A stretch of DNA of 64,000 nucleotides, taken from Pseudomonas syringae pv. cilantro. GTDB taxonomy: Bacteria > Pseudomonadota > Gammaproteobacteria > Pseudomonadales > Pseudomonadaceae. The first letter of the stretch is position 1; every line of letters starts with the position of its first letter. The translations under genes and the position numbers were made by a program. Under the pieces are notes generated by a model. The model was not told where the DNA came from. It made no database searches and saw only the letters and a program-made list of their open reading frames with translations. The DNA is taken from NCBI RefSeq assembly GCF_001293775.1, contig NZ_LGLN01000013.1, positions 442,989 through 506,988 on the forward strand, read 5' to 3'. This document shows positions 9,989 to 21,700 of the stretch, one piece after another.

Positions 9989-10068
9989 AAGCATTTTTCG
10001 TCCCCGAGCGTGATTTGCGCTACTGTCAAGGCTGTCGGCAGTGACGTTGACCCGAAATAACTCCGTAA

Positions 10069-11159
<1,091 letters not shown>

Positions 11160-11160
<1 letters not shown>

Positions 11161-11735
11161 TGGCACGGATCAACTTGCTGCCGTGGCGCGAAGAGCTCCG
11201 CGAAGAACGAAAAAAACGCTTTTTGACCGTATTGGTCGGTGTACTGGTGCTGTCGGTCAGCATTCTGTTTCTGATTGATCGCTACGTCAGCAATTCCATC
11301 GAGCATCAAATGGCGCGTAACGCGTATCTGCAGACGCAGATCGCTCAGCTGGATATCCGCATCAAGGAAATCAGCGACCTGAAAGCGCGCCGCAAGCAAT
11401 TGCTGGAGCGCATGAAGATTATCCAGGACCTGCAAGGTAACCGCCCGGTCACGGGCCGGGTGTTCGATCAATTGGCGCGAACCCTGCCGGATGGCGTCTA
11501 TTACTCGCAGGTCAAAATGACCAGCAAGCTGATTGCCATCAGCGGTGCTGCCGAATCCAACAACCGGGTCTCGGACCTGATGCGCAACCTTGAAGCCTCG
11601 GAGTGGCTTGAAGCGCCCAGTCTGACCGAGGTCAAGGCCACCACTGCCGGTGCGGTGGATCAGGCCAACGTGTTTCAGCTGACCGTGCGCCAGACCCAGC
11701 CTCCGGTTGTCGCTGCCGAAGGAGCGAAGCCATGA
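11160..11735 (+). CDS. pilN: Type IV pilus inner-membrane alignment protein PilN
   Basis: PilN spans the inner membrane once and pairs with PilO in the periplasm. The start at 11160 shares a base with the pilM stop codon and gives MARINLLPWRE, the conserved N-terminal motif that docks on PilM. One transmembrane helix lies at about residues 21-40 (FLTVLVGVLVLSVSILFLI). A coiled coil follows, then a small ferredoxin-like domain. The product is 191 residues. Translational coupling to pilM is evident. Confidence 0.95.
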
Positions 11736-12355
11736 ATATGTCTGAATGGATGGACGGGCTTCGCAAGGTCGATTTCAGCGAACTGGACCTCAACAACCTG
11801 GGCTCCTGGCCTGCGGCGGTCAAGGTGATTGCCGGGCTGCTGGTGGCGGTACTGATTTTCGCGCTCGGCTACTTCTTCTTTATTCAGGATCTGGAGACCC
11901 AGCTCGACAGTGCTCAGGCCGGTGAAATGACGCTCCGCGAGCAGTATTCCAACAAGGCGTTCCAGGCCGCCAACCTGGAGCCTTACAAGAAGCAGATGGA
12001 AGAAATGGAAAACACCTTCGGTGCGCTGCTGCGGCAATTGCCCAGCGACACCGAAGTGCCCGGGCTGCTCGAAGACATTACCCGCACCGGCCTGGGAAGC
12101 GGCCTTGAATTCGAGGAAATCAAGCTGCTGCCCGAGGCGGTCCAGCAGTTCTATATAGAGCTGCCGATACAGATCACGGTGGTTGGCGGTTATCACGATC
12201 TGGCGACGTTTGTCAGTGGCGTTGCCAGCCTGCCACGCATCGTCACGCTGCATGATTTCGAGATCAAGCCGGTCGATCCCAAGGTCCCGACCAAATTGCG
12301 CATGAGTATTCTGGCCAAGACCTACCGCTACAACGATGAAGGGCTGAAGAAATGA
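11732..12355 (+). CDS. pilO: Type IV pilus alignment protein PilO
   Basis: PilO is the inner-membrane partner of PilN and holds PilP at the periplasmic face. The 207-residue product has a cytoplasmic N-terminus, one helix at about 28-52 (VIAGLLVAVLIFALGYFFF), a periplasmic coiled coil rich in Glu, Gln and Lys, and a C-terminal ferredoxin-like domain (YIELPIQITVVGGYHDLATF). The ATG overlaps the pilN stop by four bases. Confidence 0.95.
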   Translation: MNMSEWMDGLRKVDFSELDLNNLGSWPAAVKVIAGLLVAVLIFALGYFFFIQDLETQLDSAQAGEMTLREQYSNKAFQAANLEPYKKQMEEMENTFGALLRQLPSDTEVPGLLEDITRTGLGSGLEFEEIKLLPEAVQQFYIELPIQITVVGGYHDLATFVSGVASLPRIVTLHDFEIKPVDPKVPTKLRMSILAKTYRYNDEGLKK

Positions 12356-12879
12356 GGGCGGCGCGATTGTTGTGCGTCAGTGTTGTTCTGGCCGGGCTGG
12401 CCGGGTGTGGCAGTGACAACGATTTTGCCGACCTGACCGAGTTCATGGATCAGGCCAGGGCGCGTCCGAGTGGCACCATCGAGCCGTTACCGAAATTTCG
12501 GCCCTATGAAGCATTTACCTATAACGCTGCGGCCCTGCGCAGCCCGTTTCAGCCGCCGGTCAAGATCGACCTGCTGAATCGTCAGAAGGGCACGCGGCTG
12601 GTGGCACCGGATGAAAACCGGGTCAGGCAGTTTCTTGAAGGGTTCAACATCGAGTCGTTCGAAATGGTCGGCACGATTGGCAACGGGTCAGGTACGTTCG
12701 CCCTGTTGCGTGGAGCCGGGGGCGTTCATCGCGTCAAAGTGGGAGATTACCTGGGCCGCAATAACGGACGGGTTGTGTCGATCGGCGATGCGCAGGTCGA
12801 TGTCATCGAAATTGTTCCCGACGGAGAAGGGGCATGGCTGGAAAGGCCGCGCACCATCCAGCTCAAGGAACGCTCATGA
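12352..12879 (+). CDS. pilP: Type IV pilus lipoprotein PilP
   Basis: PilP is an inner-membrane lipoprotein connecting PilNO to the PilQ secretin. The 175-residue product has a lipoprotein signal ending LAGLAGC, so Cys19 is the likely lipidated residue. A disordered linker follows (PLPKFRPYEAFTYNAA). The C-terminal beta domain (FNIESFEMVGTIGNGSGTFALL) contacts the N domains of PilQ. It overlaps the pilO stop by four bases and the proposed pilQ start by four. Confidence 0.95.
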   Translation: MRAARLLCVSVVLAGLAGCGSDNDFADLTEFMDQARARPSGTIEPLPKFRPYEAFTYNAAALRSPFQPPVKIDLLNRQKGTRLVAPDENRVRQFLEGFNIESFEMVGTIGNGSGTFALLRGAGGVHRVKVGDYLGRNNGRVVSIGDAQVDVIEIVPDGEGAWLERPRTIQLKERS

Positions 12880-15005
12880 AGTGGGCAAGGCCAAGTATGC
12901 ACAGTAGCGCTCAACGGAAATTGATCATGACCCGGATTCTCTCGATTATCGGCGCGTCGTTATGCATCGCGATGCTGTCGCCGGTTGTCCAGGCTGCCAA
13001 CCTCAAGACCCTGGATGTCGCGGCGTTGCCGGGTGACCGGGTCGAACTCAAGCTGTCTTTCGACGGCCCGGTGCCTGCCCCGCGCGGTTACACCACGGCG
13101 CAACCGGCGCGTATTGCGCTCGACCTGCCCGGTGTCACCAGCCAGTTGGCGACCAAAAGTCGTGAGCTGGGCACCGGTAACGCGCGCAGCGTGGTGGTGG
13201 TGCAGGCTCAGGATCGCACGCGGGTAATCATCAACCTGACGACGCTGTCGCCTTACAGCTCGCGGGTCGACGGCAACAATCTGTTCGTGGTCATCGGTCA
13301 GGGCGCAGCCGCGGCTCAGGCGTCCCAGCCAAGTACCGCGATGGGCGCAGCCAGAGTGGCCGTTCCACCACCCACCCCGACGTCCGCCAGACCTTTTGTG
13401 CCGGCCGGTGCCAAAGCCATCAGGAATATCGATTTCCAGCGCGGTGAGCTGGGCGAAGGCAACGTGGTCATCGACCTGAGCAATGCCAACATTGCGCCTG
13501 ACATTCAGGAGCAAGGCGGCAAGATCCGTGTCGACTTCGCCAAAACGATGCTGCCTGAACCCTTGCGCGTGCGCCTCGACGTCAAGGATTTCGCGACCCC
13601 GGTGCAGTTTGTCAGCGCGTCGGCCGCAGGTGACAAAGCGAGCATTCTGATCGAGCCGTCGGGCGCCTTCGACTATTCGGCGTTCCAGACCGAAAACAAG
13701 CTGACCATCAGTGTGCGCCCCCTGACCAACGAGGATATGGACCGGCGCGCCGCCGACAAGCCGGTGTACACCGGTGAAAAGCTCTCGCTGAATTTTCAGG
13801 ACATTGATGTGCGCTCGGTGCTGCAGCTGATTGCCGACTTCACCAACCTCAATCTGGTTGCCAGTGACACGGTGCAGGGCGGTATCACCCTGCGCCTGCA
13901 GAATGTGCCGTGGGATCAGGCGCTGGACCTGGTGCTGAAAACCAAAGGGCTGGACAAACGCAAGGTCGGCAGCGTGCTGCTGGTCGCCCCGGCCGATGAA
14001 ATCGCTGCCCGCGAACGTCAGGAACTGGAGTCGCTCAAGCAGATCGCCGAGCTGGCGCCGTTGCGTCGTGAGCTGTTGCAGGTCAACTATGCCAAGGCTG
14101 CCGACATCGCCAAGCTGTTCCAGTCGGTGACCAGTGCCGAGTCCAAGGCCGATGAGCGCGGTTCGATTACAGTCGATGACCGGACCAACAACATCATCGC
14201 TTACCAGACCCAGGACCGGCTCGACGAGTTGCGCCGCATTGTTTCGCAGCTGGATATTCCGGTGCGTCAGGTGATGATCGAAGCGCGCATCGTCGAGGCC
14301 AACGTCGATTACGACAAAGAGCTGGGTGTGCGCTGGGGCGGTGCAACCAATACCAGTGGCGACAGCAACTGGTCGACGGGCACCTCAGCGGGTGGCTCCA
14401 CGGCCAACAGCTCGACGTTTGTCGACATGGGCGCTGCCAACGCCACCTCCGGCATCGGCCTTGGCTTCCTGACCAACAACACGATGCTCGACCTTGAGCT
14501 GACCGCGATGGAAAAGACCGGCAACGGTGAAATCGTCTCGCAACCCAAGGTGGTCACGTCCGACAAGGAAACCGCCAAGATCCTCAAGGGCACCGAGGTT
14601 CCGTATCAGGAATCCAGCTCCAGTGGTGCAACCACGGTCAGCTTCAAGGAAGCGTCCCTGTCGCTTGAAGTCACGCCGCAGATCACCCCCGACAACCGCA
14701 TCATCATGGAGGTCAAGGTCACCAAGGATGAGCCGGATTACGTGAATGCGGTGCTGGGTGTGCCGCCGATCAAGAAAAACGAAGTCAATGCCAAAGTGCT
14801 GATTTCCGACGGCGAAACCATCGTCATCGGTGGTGTGTTCTCGAATACGCAAAGTAAAAGTGTGGATAAAGTGCCATTTCTTGGCGATGTACCGTATCTT
14901 GGCCGGCTTTTCAGGCGCGATGTGGTATCCGAGTCCAAATCCGAGCTGTTGGTATTTCTGACTCCGCGTATCATGAACAACCAGGCGATTTCTGTGAGTC
15001 GTTGA
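12876..15005 (+). CDS. pilQ: Type IV pilus secretin PilQ
   Basis: PilQ forms the outer-membrane pore through which the pilus passes. I use the ATG at 12876, which overlaps the pilP stop in the same way as the other junctions. The ATG at 12927 gives a cleaner signal peptide ([16 protein letters not shown] ... VQA) and is a real alternative. Two AMIN domains (peptidoglycan-binding) precede an STN/N0 domain ([21 protein letters not shown]), an N1 domain and the secretin domain, with [10 protein letters not shown] and [20 protein letters not shown] Ser/Gly/Thr-rich loop near 14345-14410 is probably a gate-region insert. The product is 709 residues. Confidence 0.94.
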   Translation: MKWARPSMHSSAQRKLIMTRILSIIGASLCIAMLSPVVQAANLKTLDVAALPGDRVELKLSFDGPVPAPRGYTTAQPARIALDLPGVTSQLATKSRELGTGNARSVVVVQAQDRTRVIINLTTLSPYSSRVDGNNLFVVIGQGAAAAQASQPSTAMGAARVAVPPPTPTSARPFVPAGAKAIRNIDFQRGELGEGNVVIDLSNANIAPDIQEQGGKIRVDFAKTMLPEPLRVRLDVKDFATPVQFVSASAAGDKASILIEPSGAFDYSAFQTENKLTISVRPLTNEDMDRRAADKPVYTGEKLSLNFQDIDVRSVLQLIADFTNLNLVASDTVQGGITLRLQNVPWDQALDLVLKTKGLDKRKVGSVLLVAPADEIAARERQELESLKQIAELAPLRRELLQVNYAKAADIAKLFQSVTSAESKADERGSITVDDRTNNIIAYQTQDRLDELRRIVSQLDIPVRQVMIEARIVEANVDYDKELGVRWGGATNTSGDSNWSTGTSAGGSTANSSTFVDMGAANATSGIGLGFLTNNTMLDLELTAMEKTGNGEIVSQPKVVTSDKETAKILKGTEVPYQESSSSGATTVSFKEASLSLEVTPQITPDNRIIMEVKVTKDEPDYVNAVLGVPPIKKNEVNAKVLISDGETIVIGGVFSNTQSKSVDKVPFLGDVPYLGRLFRRDVVSESKSELLVFLTPRIMNNQAISVSR

Positions 15006-15009
15006 TTTT

Positions 15010-15528
15010 GTGCGAAATTTAATACTTGTGGGGCCGATGGGTGCTGGCAAGAGCACCATCGGCCGCTTGCTTGCCAAAGAGCTGCGACTGCCGTTCAAGG
15101 ATTCCGACAAGGAAATCGAACTGCGTACAGGCGCCAACATCCCCTGGATCTTCGACAAGGAAGGCGAGCCGGGTTTTCGTGATCGCGAGCAAGCCATGAT
15201 TGCAGAGCTGTGCGAAGCTGATGGCGTGGTGCTGGCAACCGGTGGTGGCGCGGTCATGCGCAGCGAAAACCGTCAGGCGCTGCGGGCGGGCGGGCGCGTG
15301 GTGTACCTGCATGCCTCCATCGAACAGCAGGTCGGGCGCACGGCGCGTGACCGCAATCGTCCTTTGTTGCGTACGGCTGATCCGGCCCGGGTATTGAGCG
15401 AACTGCTGGCCATTCGCGACCCGCTGTACCGTGAAATCGCCGATCTGGTGATCAAAACCGATGAGCGGCCGCCGCGGATGGTGGTTCTCGAGATACTTGC
15501 GAGTCTGGCAGAGCTTCCTCCCCGTTAA
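15010..15528 (+). CDS. aroK: Shikimate kinase
   Basis: This enzyme phosphorylates shikimate with ATP to give shikimate 3-phosphate. The product is 172 residues, starting with GTG four bases after the pilQ stop. Walker A is GPMGAGKS (residues 8-15), the shikimate-binding region contains DSDKEIE and GEPGFRDRE, and GGGAVM forms the second substrate loop. The lid contains RDRNRPLL. Its position between pilQ and aroB is standard in gamma-proteobacteria. Confidence 0.96.
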   Translation: MRNLILVGPMGAGKSTIGRLLAKELRLPFKDSDKEIELRTGANIPWIFDKEGEPGFRDREQAMIAELCEADGVVLATGGGAVMRSENRQALRAGGRVVYLHASIEQQVGRTARDRNRPLLRTADPARVLSELLAIRDPLYREIADLVIKTDERPPRMVVLEILASLAELPPR

Positions 15529-15644
15529 AGCGCAGACGAAAATGCGCTATCCTCGGCGACCATAAAAACAGCGATGGTGGATGGCCTGGCGCCATGACCC
15601 GCTGAAGCACACCACCGTGCAACCGGTAATCAATGTGGGGACAC

Positions 15645-16748
15645 ATGCAGACACTTAAGGTCGAGCTGGGTGAGCGTAGCTACCCGATCCATATAGGCGA
15701 AGGCCTGCTGGACCAGCCTGAACTCCTGACCCCGCATATCGTCGGGCGTCAGGTGGCTATCGTTTCCAACACGACAGTGGCACCGCTGTACCTGGAGCGT
15801 CTGACCCGGACTCTGGCTGGCTACAACGTTTTGCCGATTGTCTTGCCGGATGGCGAGGCGTTCAAGAACTGGGAAACCCTGCAAACCATTTTCGACGGTC
15901 TGCTGACTGCCCGTCATGACCGTCGTACCACGGTCATTGCGCTGGGCGGCGGGGTGATCGGCGACATGGCCGGTTTCGCTGCCGCCTGTTACCAGCGCGG
16001 CGTGAACTTCATCCAGATTCCTACCACGCTGTTGTCACAGGTGGACTCGTCGGTGGGCGGCAAGACCGGTATCAACCACCCGCTGGGCAAGAACATGGTC
16101 GGTGCGTTCTATCAGCCGAGCGTCGTGCTGATCGATACCACGTCGCTCAATACCCTGCCCGAGCGTGAGCTGTCCGCCGGGCTGGCAGAAGTCATCAAGT
16201 ACGGCCTGATCTGCGACGAACCGTTCCTGACCTGGCTCGAAGAGCACGTCGACGCCCTGCGCGGTCTGGATCAGGCGGCCTTGACGGTCGCCATCGAGCG
16301 CTCCTGCGCGGCCAAGGCGCTGGTGGTGGGTGCCGACGAGCGTGAGTCCGGTATTCGCGCCACATTGAACCTGGGTCACACATTCGGCCACGCCATCGAG
16401 ACGCATATGGGCTATGGTGTCTGGCTGCATGGCGAGGCAGTGGCGGCCGGTACAGTCATGGCGCTGGAGATGTCCTCGCGCCTGGGCTGGATCAGCACGC
16501 AGGAACGGGATCGCGGCATTCGGCTGTTTCAGCGTGCCGGGCTGCCCGTCGTACCTCCGCAGGACATGACGGAAGACAACTTCCTCGAACACATGGCGAT
16601 CGACAAGAAGGTCATCGACGGTCGTCTGCGTCTGGTGCTGTTGCGCCGGATGGGCGAAGCGGTTATCACGGACGATTATCCAAAAGAAGTATTACAGGCC
16701 ACTCTGGTTGCGGACTATCGCGCCCTGGTGGATCAGCTTAGAGGTTAA
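15645..16748 (+). CDS. aroB: 3-dehydroquinate synthase
   Basis: AroB converts DAHP to 3-dehydroquinate with NAD and a divalent metal, the second step of the shikimate pathway. The ATG at 15645 follows GTGGGGAC and gives [14 protein letters not shown], 367 residues. An in-frame ATG twelve bases upstream lacks this spacing. NAD-binding [14 protein letters not shown], substrate region [16 protein letters not shown] and metal site [12 protein letters not shown] are all present. DamX follows after ten bases. Confidence 0.96.
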   Translation: MQTLKVELGERSYPIHIGEGLLDQPELLTPHIVGRQVAIVSNTTVAPLYLERLTRTLAGYNVLPIVLPDGEAFKNWETLQTIFDGLLTARHDRRTTVIALGGGVIGDMAGFAAACYQRGVNFIQIPTTLLSQVDSSVGGKTGINHPLGKNMVGAFYQPSVVLIDTTSLNTLPERELSAGLAEVIKYGLICDEPFLTWLEEHVDALRGLDQAALTVAIERSCAAKALVVGADERESGIRATLNLGHTFGHAIETHMGYGVWLHGEAVAAGTVMALEMSSRLGWISTQERDRGIRLFQRAGLPVVPPQDMTEDNFLEHMAIDKKVIDGRLRLVLLRRMGEAVITDDYPKEVLQATLVADYRALVDQLRG

Positions 16749-16758
16749 CGGAAACCCC

Positions 16759-18390
16759 ATGACTAGTTTGCATGCCGACGAGGCCTTCCTCGGCCATTAT
16801 CAGTTGAGTCATGACCCCTTTGCGGCGCGGGTACCTGGCTTCAAATTCTTCCCTGCCCAGCGCAAGCCGGTGTTGGGACAGCTGCACCACCTTGCGCGTT
16901 ACAGCCAGTTGCTGCTGGCCGTCACCGGGCCGCAGGGCAGTGGCAAGACCTTGCTGCGTCAGGCGCTGGTCGCCAGCACCAACAAGCAGTCGGTGCAGAG
17001 CGTGGTGATTTCCGCGCGCGGTGCCAGCGATGCCGCCGGTGTGCTGCAACAGGTTGCCCAGGCGCTGAGCGTGGCTCAGGCCGAGATGCAGTCGATTCTG
17101 TCGCAGGTCGTGCAGCTCGGGCTTACCGGCCAGGAAGTGTACGTACTGGTAGACGATGCGGAACAACTTGGCGATTCGGCGCTCGAAGCGTTGCTGGGTC
17201 TTGCTGCGGGCACGCCGGAAGGTCGTCCGCATGTGTTCCTGTTTGGCGAGCCATCGCTGCTTGATCGTCTTGATCAGCTGTGTGCCGAAATGCAGGGCGC
17301 TACCGAGGGTGAACGTTTTCACGTCATCGAGCTGCAACCCTATACGGAAGAGGAAACCCGAGAGTATCTGGCTCAGCGTCTGGAGGGTGCAGGGCAGGGA
17401 ATCGCGTTGTTTACTGCCGACCAGATCACCGATATTCATGAACAGTCCGATGGCTGGCCTGGGGCGATCAACCAGGTGGCCCGCGATTCAATGATCGAGG
17501 CGATGATCGCGAGTCGTTCTGCGGTCAAGCGTCCAAGTGTGGGGTTCAACATGCCGAAAAAACACGTATTGGCCTTGGGTGCCGTCGTCATAGTGGCCGT
17601 GGCAGCAGCAGTGCTGATTCCGGGTCGCGGCGACAAGACAGCCACCACCGCCAATGCCCCTGCTTCCGCTCAGGCGCAACTGCCGCTGGGTGAAGGCAAG
17701 CCGACTGCTCAGCAATCGAACAACGGTGGCCCGGCCATCGAGTTCGCGGGCAATTCTCAACCGATGCCGCTGCCGATGAATGGCAATTCACAGCCGGTCA
17801 TGCGTGGTCCGCTGGCGGAAGCCGCCGGTTCCAGCGATACCGATGAAGATGCGGTGCCGAACGGCTCGCCTGCTCAGCCGCCAACCGTGACCACCACCGC
17901 GCCACCAGCCGGTGTGCCCGCGGGTCAGGCTGCTGCTCAGGCGCCTCGTTCGTCGATACCGGCGCCGACACCTGCGCCGGCCCCGGCACCCGCACCAGCC
18001 GCCAAACCTGCCCCTGCGCCGACCCAGGTCGCGACTGCCAAGCCTGCTCCGGCTGCCAAACCGGCTGAAAAACCAGCCGCAGCAGCTGCCAAGCCAGCTG
18101 CCGGTGGAAGCTGGTACGCCAGTCAGGCGCCAGGCCATTATGTGGTGCAGATTCTGGGCACCAGCTCCGAAGCGACCGCTCAGGCCTACATTGCCGAGCA
18201 AGGTGGCGAGTATCGTTATTTCAAGAAAACCTTGCAGGGCAAGCCGCTGTACGTGATCACGTATGGCAACTTTCCTGACCGTGCTGCCGCCCTGGCAGCC
18301 ATCAAGGTATTGCCAGCGAAGGTTCAGGCTGGTAAACCTTGGCCTCGTACTGTCGCCAGCGTCCAACAAGAGCTCGGCGCCAGTCGCTGA
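16759..18390 (+). CDS. damX: DamX-like cell-division protein: AAA ATPase fused to SPOR domain
   Basis: The protein has a cytoplasmic ExeA-like ATPase with Walker A GPQGSGKT (57-64) and an acidic Walker B-like VYVLVDDAE. One membrane helix follows (HVLALGAVVIVAVAAAVL). A long Pro/Ala repeat linker, with many PAPAPA units, comes next. The C-terminal SPOR domain (HYVVQILGTSSEATAQAY ... YVITYGNF) targets septal peptidoglycan. I start at the ATG at 16759 (MTSLHADEAF), ten bases after aroB. The 543-residue protein is the standard Pseudomonas gene between aroB and gltB. In E. coli DamX lacks an obvious functional ATPase, so the intact P-loop here is worth noting. Confidence 0.9.
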   Translation: MTSLHADEAFLGHYQLSHDPFAARVPGFKFFPAQRKPVLGQLHHLARYSQLLLAVTGPQGSGKTLLRQALVASTNKQSVQSVVISARGASDAAGVLQQVAQALSVAQAEMQSILSQVVQLGLTGQEVYVLVDDAEQLGDSALEALLGLAAGTPEGRPHVFLFGEPSLLDRLDQLCAEMQGATEGERFHVIELQPYTEEETREYLAQRLEGAGQGIALFTADQITDIHEQSDGWPGAINQVARDSMIEAMIASRSAVKRPSVGFNMPKKHVLALGAVVIVAVAAAVLIPGRGDKTATTANAPASAQAQLPLGEGKPTAQQSNNGGPAIEFAGNSQPMPLPMNGNSQPVMRGPLAEAAGSSDTDEDAVPNGSPAQPPTVTTTAPPAGVPAGQAAAQAPRSSIPAPTPAPAPAPAPAAKPAPAPTQVATAKPAPAAKPAEKPAAAAAKPAAGGSWYASQAPGHYVVQILGTSSEATAQAYIAEQGGEYRYFKKTLQGKPLYVITYGNFPDRAAALAAIKVLPAKVQAGKPWPRTVASVQQELGASR

Positions 18391-18441
18391 AGTCGCAGCG
18401 GTCCTATCCGGACCGCTCACCCGGCAAACCTGACTTAAACC

Positions 18442-18475
18442 CGCCTGGACGTGCCTTATTGAGGCGCGCCAGGCG
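18442..18475 (+). terminator. Hairpin after damX
   Basis: CGCCTGG (18442-18448) pairs with CCAGGCG (18469-18475). A nested GCCT/AGGC stem lies inside. There is no T tract, so it may act as a 3' stabilising structure rather than an intrinsic terminator. Confidence 0.4.
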
Positions 18476-18609
18476 GCGTCCGCGTTACAAGCGCCCTACA
18501 GTCTCCGTCGCGTCAGTCTGATTCACGATGAAATGCTTTGACTAGCACAGCGACCCGCTTTAAAACTTTCATAATTGCGACATTGATTATCAACCAATCG
18601 TCGTTAAAT

Positions 18610-18638
18610 TTGTGAGCGCTTGTGTCGCTGTGTACAAT
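18610..18638 (+). promoter_or_regulatory. Candidate sigma-70 promoter of gltBD
   Basis: TTGTGA (18610-18615) and TACAAT (18633-18638) are separated by exactly 17 bases, in AT-rich sequence about 110 bases before gltB. Confidence 0.55.
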
Positions 18639-18747
18639 GACCTCCGTTTTGCCTGTCCAAAGCTGGCGTACGTTCGGCGTGTCAGGTAATTGGTTGAATT
18701 AAAAGGAAATTTGCCTCGCATAGAGGCAGCCTGGTGAGAAAGTGTCT

Positions 18748-21700
18748 ATGAAAGCAGGTCTGTACCAACCAGATGAATTCAAGGATAACTGTGGCTTCGG
18801 CCTGATCGCTCATATGCAGGGCGAGCCCAGTCATCACCTGTTGCAGACGGCCGTCCAGGCCCTGACCTGCATGACCCACCGTGGCGGTATCAACGCCGAC
18901 GGCAAGACCGGTGACGGTTGCGGCCTGTTGATCCAGAAGCCCGACGGTTTTCTGCGTGCCATGGCCAAGGAACATTTCGGTGTCGATCTGCCCCGCCAGT
19001 ACGCGGTGGGCATGGTGTTCCTCAATCAGGACGACGCCAGGGCCGAAGCCGCACGCGAAAACATGAACCGCGAGATCCTGGCCGAGGGCCTGGAACTGGT
19101 GGGCTGGCGTCAGGTACCCATCGACACCCGCGTACTGGGTCAACTGGCCCTGGAACGTCTGCCGAAAATCGAGCAGGTGTATATCGGCGGCGAAGGCCTG
19201 AGCGATCAGGAATTCGCGATCAAGCTGTTCAGTGCCCGTCGCCGGTCGTCGGTGGCCAACGCTGCGGACAACGATCACTACATCTGCAGCTTTTCGCACA
19301 AAACCATCATTTATAAAGGCCTGATGATGCCGGCCGATCTCACGGCCTTCTTCCCGGACCTGAGCGACGAGCGTCTGCAAACCGCCATTTGCGTGTTTCA
19401 CCAGCGTTTTTCGACCAATACCCTGCCGAAATGGCCGCTGGCTCAGCCGTTCCGCTTTCTCGCCCACAATGGCGAGATCAACACCATCACCGGCAACCGT
19501 AACTGGGCACAGGCGCGTCGCACCAAGTTCACCAACGATTTGATGGAGCTGGACGAACTGGGCCCGCTGGTCAACCGCGTGGGCTCTGACTCGTCGAGCA
19601 TGGACAACATGCTCGAGCTGATGGTAACCGGCGGCATCGACCTGTTCCGTGGCGTACGCATGATCATTCCGCCTGCGTGGCAGAACGTCGAGACCATGGA
19701 CCCGGATCTACGCGCTTTCTATGAATACAACTCCATGCACATGGAGCCGTGGGACGGCCCGGCCGGCATTGTGATGACCGAAGGTCGTCACGCGGTCTGC
19801 CTGCTCGACCGCAACGGCCTGCGCCCGGCGCGCTGGGTCACGACCAAGAATGGCTACATCACCCTGGCGTCGGAAATCGGCGTGTGGGACTACAAGCCCG
19901 AAGACGTCATCGCCAAGGGCCGTGTCGGTCCTGGGCAGATTTTTGCCGTGGACACCGAAACCGGCCAGATCCTCGACACCGATGCCATCGACAACCGCCT
20001 CAAGTCGCGTCATCCGTACAAGCAATGGCTGCGCAAGAATGCCCTGCGTATTCAGGCCACCATGGAAGACAACGACCACGGCTCGGCTTTCTACGACAGC
20101 GAGCAACTCAAGCAGTACATGAAGATGTATCAGGTCACGTTCGAAGAGCGTGATCAGGTGCTGCGTCCGTTGGGCGAGCAGGGCCAGGAAGCCGTGGGCT
20201 CGATGGGTGATGACACGCCAATGGCCGTGCTGTCGCGCCGTGTGCGCTCGCCTTACGATTACTTCCGCCAGCAGTTCGCGCAGGTCACCAACCCGCCGAT
20301 CGACCCGCTGCGTGAAGCCATCGTCATGTCGCTGGAAATCTGCCTCGGTGCCGAGCGCAACATTTTCCAGGAATCGCCAGAGCACGCTTCGCGGGTGATC
20401 CTCAGCTCGCCGGTCATTTCGCCGGCCAAATGGCGCTCGCTGATGAACCTGGAGCGTCCGGGCTTCGAGCGCCACATCATTGACCTGAACTACGACGAAA
20501 GCCTCGGCCTTGAAGCCGCGGTGCGCAACGTCGCTGATCAGGCCGAAGAGGCCGTGCGTTCCGGGCATACCCTGATTGTACTGACTGACCGTCACATTGC
20601 ACCGGGCAAACTGCCGGTTCACGCTTCGCTGGCGGTCGGCGCGGTGCACCATCGTTTGACCGAGCAGGGCCTGCGTTGCGACAGCAACATTCTGGTCGAA
20701 ACTGCTACCGCGCGTGACCCGCATCACTTCGCCGTTCTGATCGGCTTCGGTGCCTCGGCGGTGTATCCGTTCCTGGCCTACGAAGTGCTGGGTGACCTGA
20801 TCCGCACCGGCGAAGTGCTGGGCGACCTGTACGAAGTCTTCAAGAACTACCGCAAAGGCATCACCAAGGGCTTGCTCAAGATTCTGTCGAAGATGGGTAT
20901 TTCGACAGTCGCGTCCTATCGCGGTGCGCAACTGTTCGAAGCCATCGGCCTGTCCGAAGACGTCTGCAACACCAGTTTCCGTGGCGTGCCGAGCCGTTTG
21001 AAAGGGGCGCGCTTCGTCGATCTCGAAGCCGAACAGAAAGCGCTGGCCTCGGAAGCCTGGAGCCCGCGCAAGCCAATCCAGCAGGGCGGTCTGCTCAAGT
21101 TCGTCTACGGTGGCGAATACCACGCCTACAACCCGGACGTGGTCAGCACCCTGCAAGCCGCGGTGCAGCAGGGTGATTACAGCAAGTTCAAGGAGTACAC
21201 CGCGCTGGTCGATCAGCGGCCGGTGTCGATGATTCGTGACCTGTTGCAGGTCAAGACCCTCGATCAGCCGCTGAACATCGACGAAATCGAGCCGTTGAGT
21301 GAAATCTTCAAGCGTTTCGATTCGGCCGGTATTTCGCTGGGCGCCTTGTCGCCAGAAGCTCACGAAGCGCTGGCCGAGGCGATGAACCGTCTGGGCGCGC
21401 GTTCCAACTCCGGTGAAGGCGGTGAAGATCCGGCGCGCTACGGCACCATCCGCAGCTCGAAGATCAAGCAGATCGCCACTGGCCGCTTTGGTGTCACACC
21501 GGAATATCTGGTCAACGCCGATGTGCTGCAGATCAAGGTTGCGCAGGGCGCCAAGCCGGGCGAAGGCGGGCAACTGCCAGGCGGCAAGGTCAATGGCCTG
21601 ATCGCCAAGCTGCGCTATGCGGTACCGGGCGTGACGCTGATTTCGCCGCCGCCGCACCATGACATCTACTCCATCGAAGACCTGTCGCAGCTGATTTTCG

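Larger units (their letters stand above)
18391..18747. other. damX-gltB intergenic region, 357 bases
   Basis: No open reading frame with coding character is visible. The region holds a hairpin just after damX and a candidate promoter nearer gltB, both listed separately. It becomes AT-rich from about 18550. The gltB leader after the promoter is about 105 bases; I saw no recognisable riboswitch in it. Confidence 0.6.
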
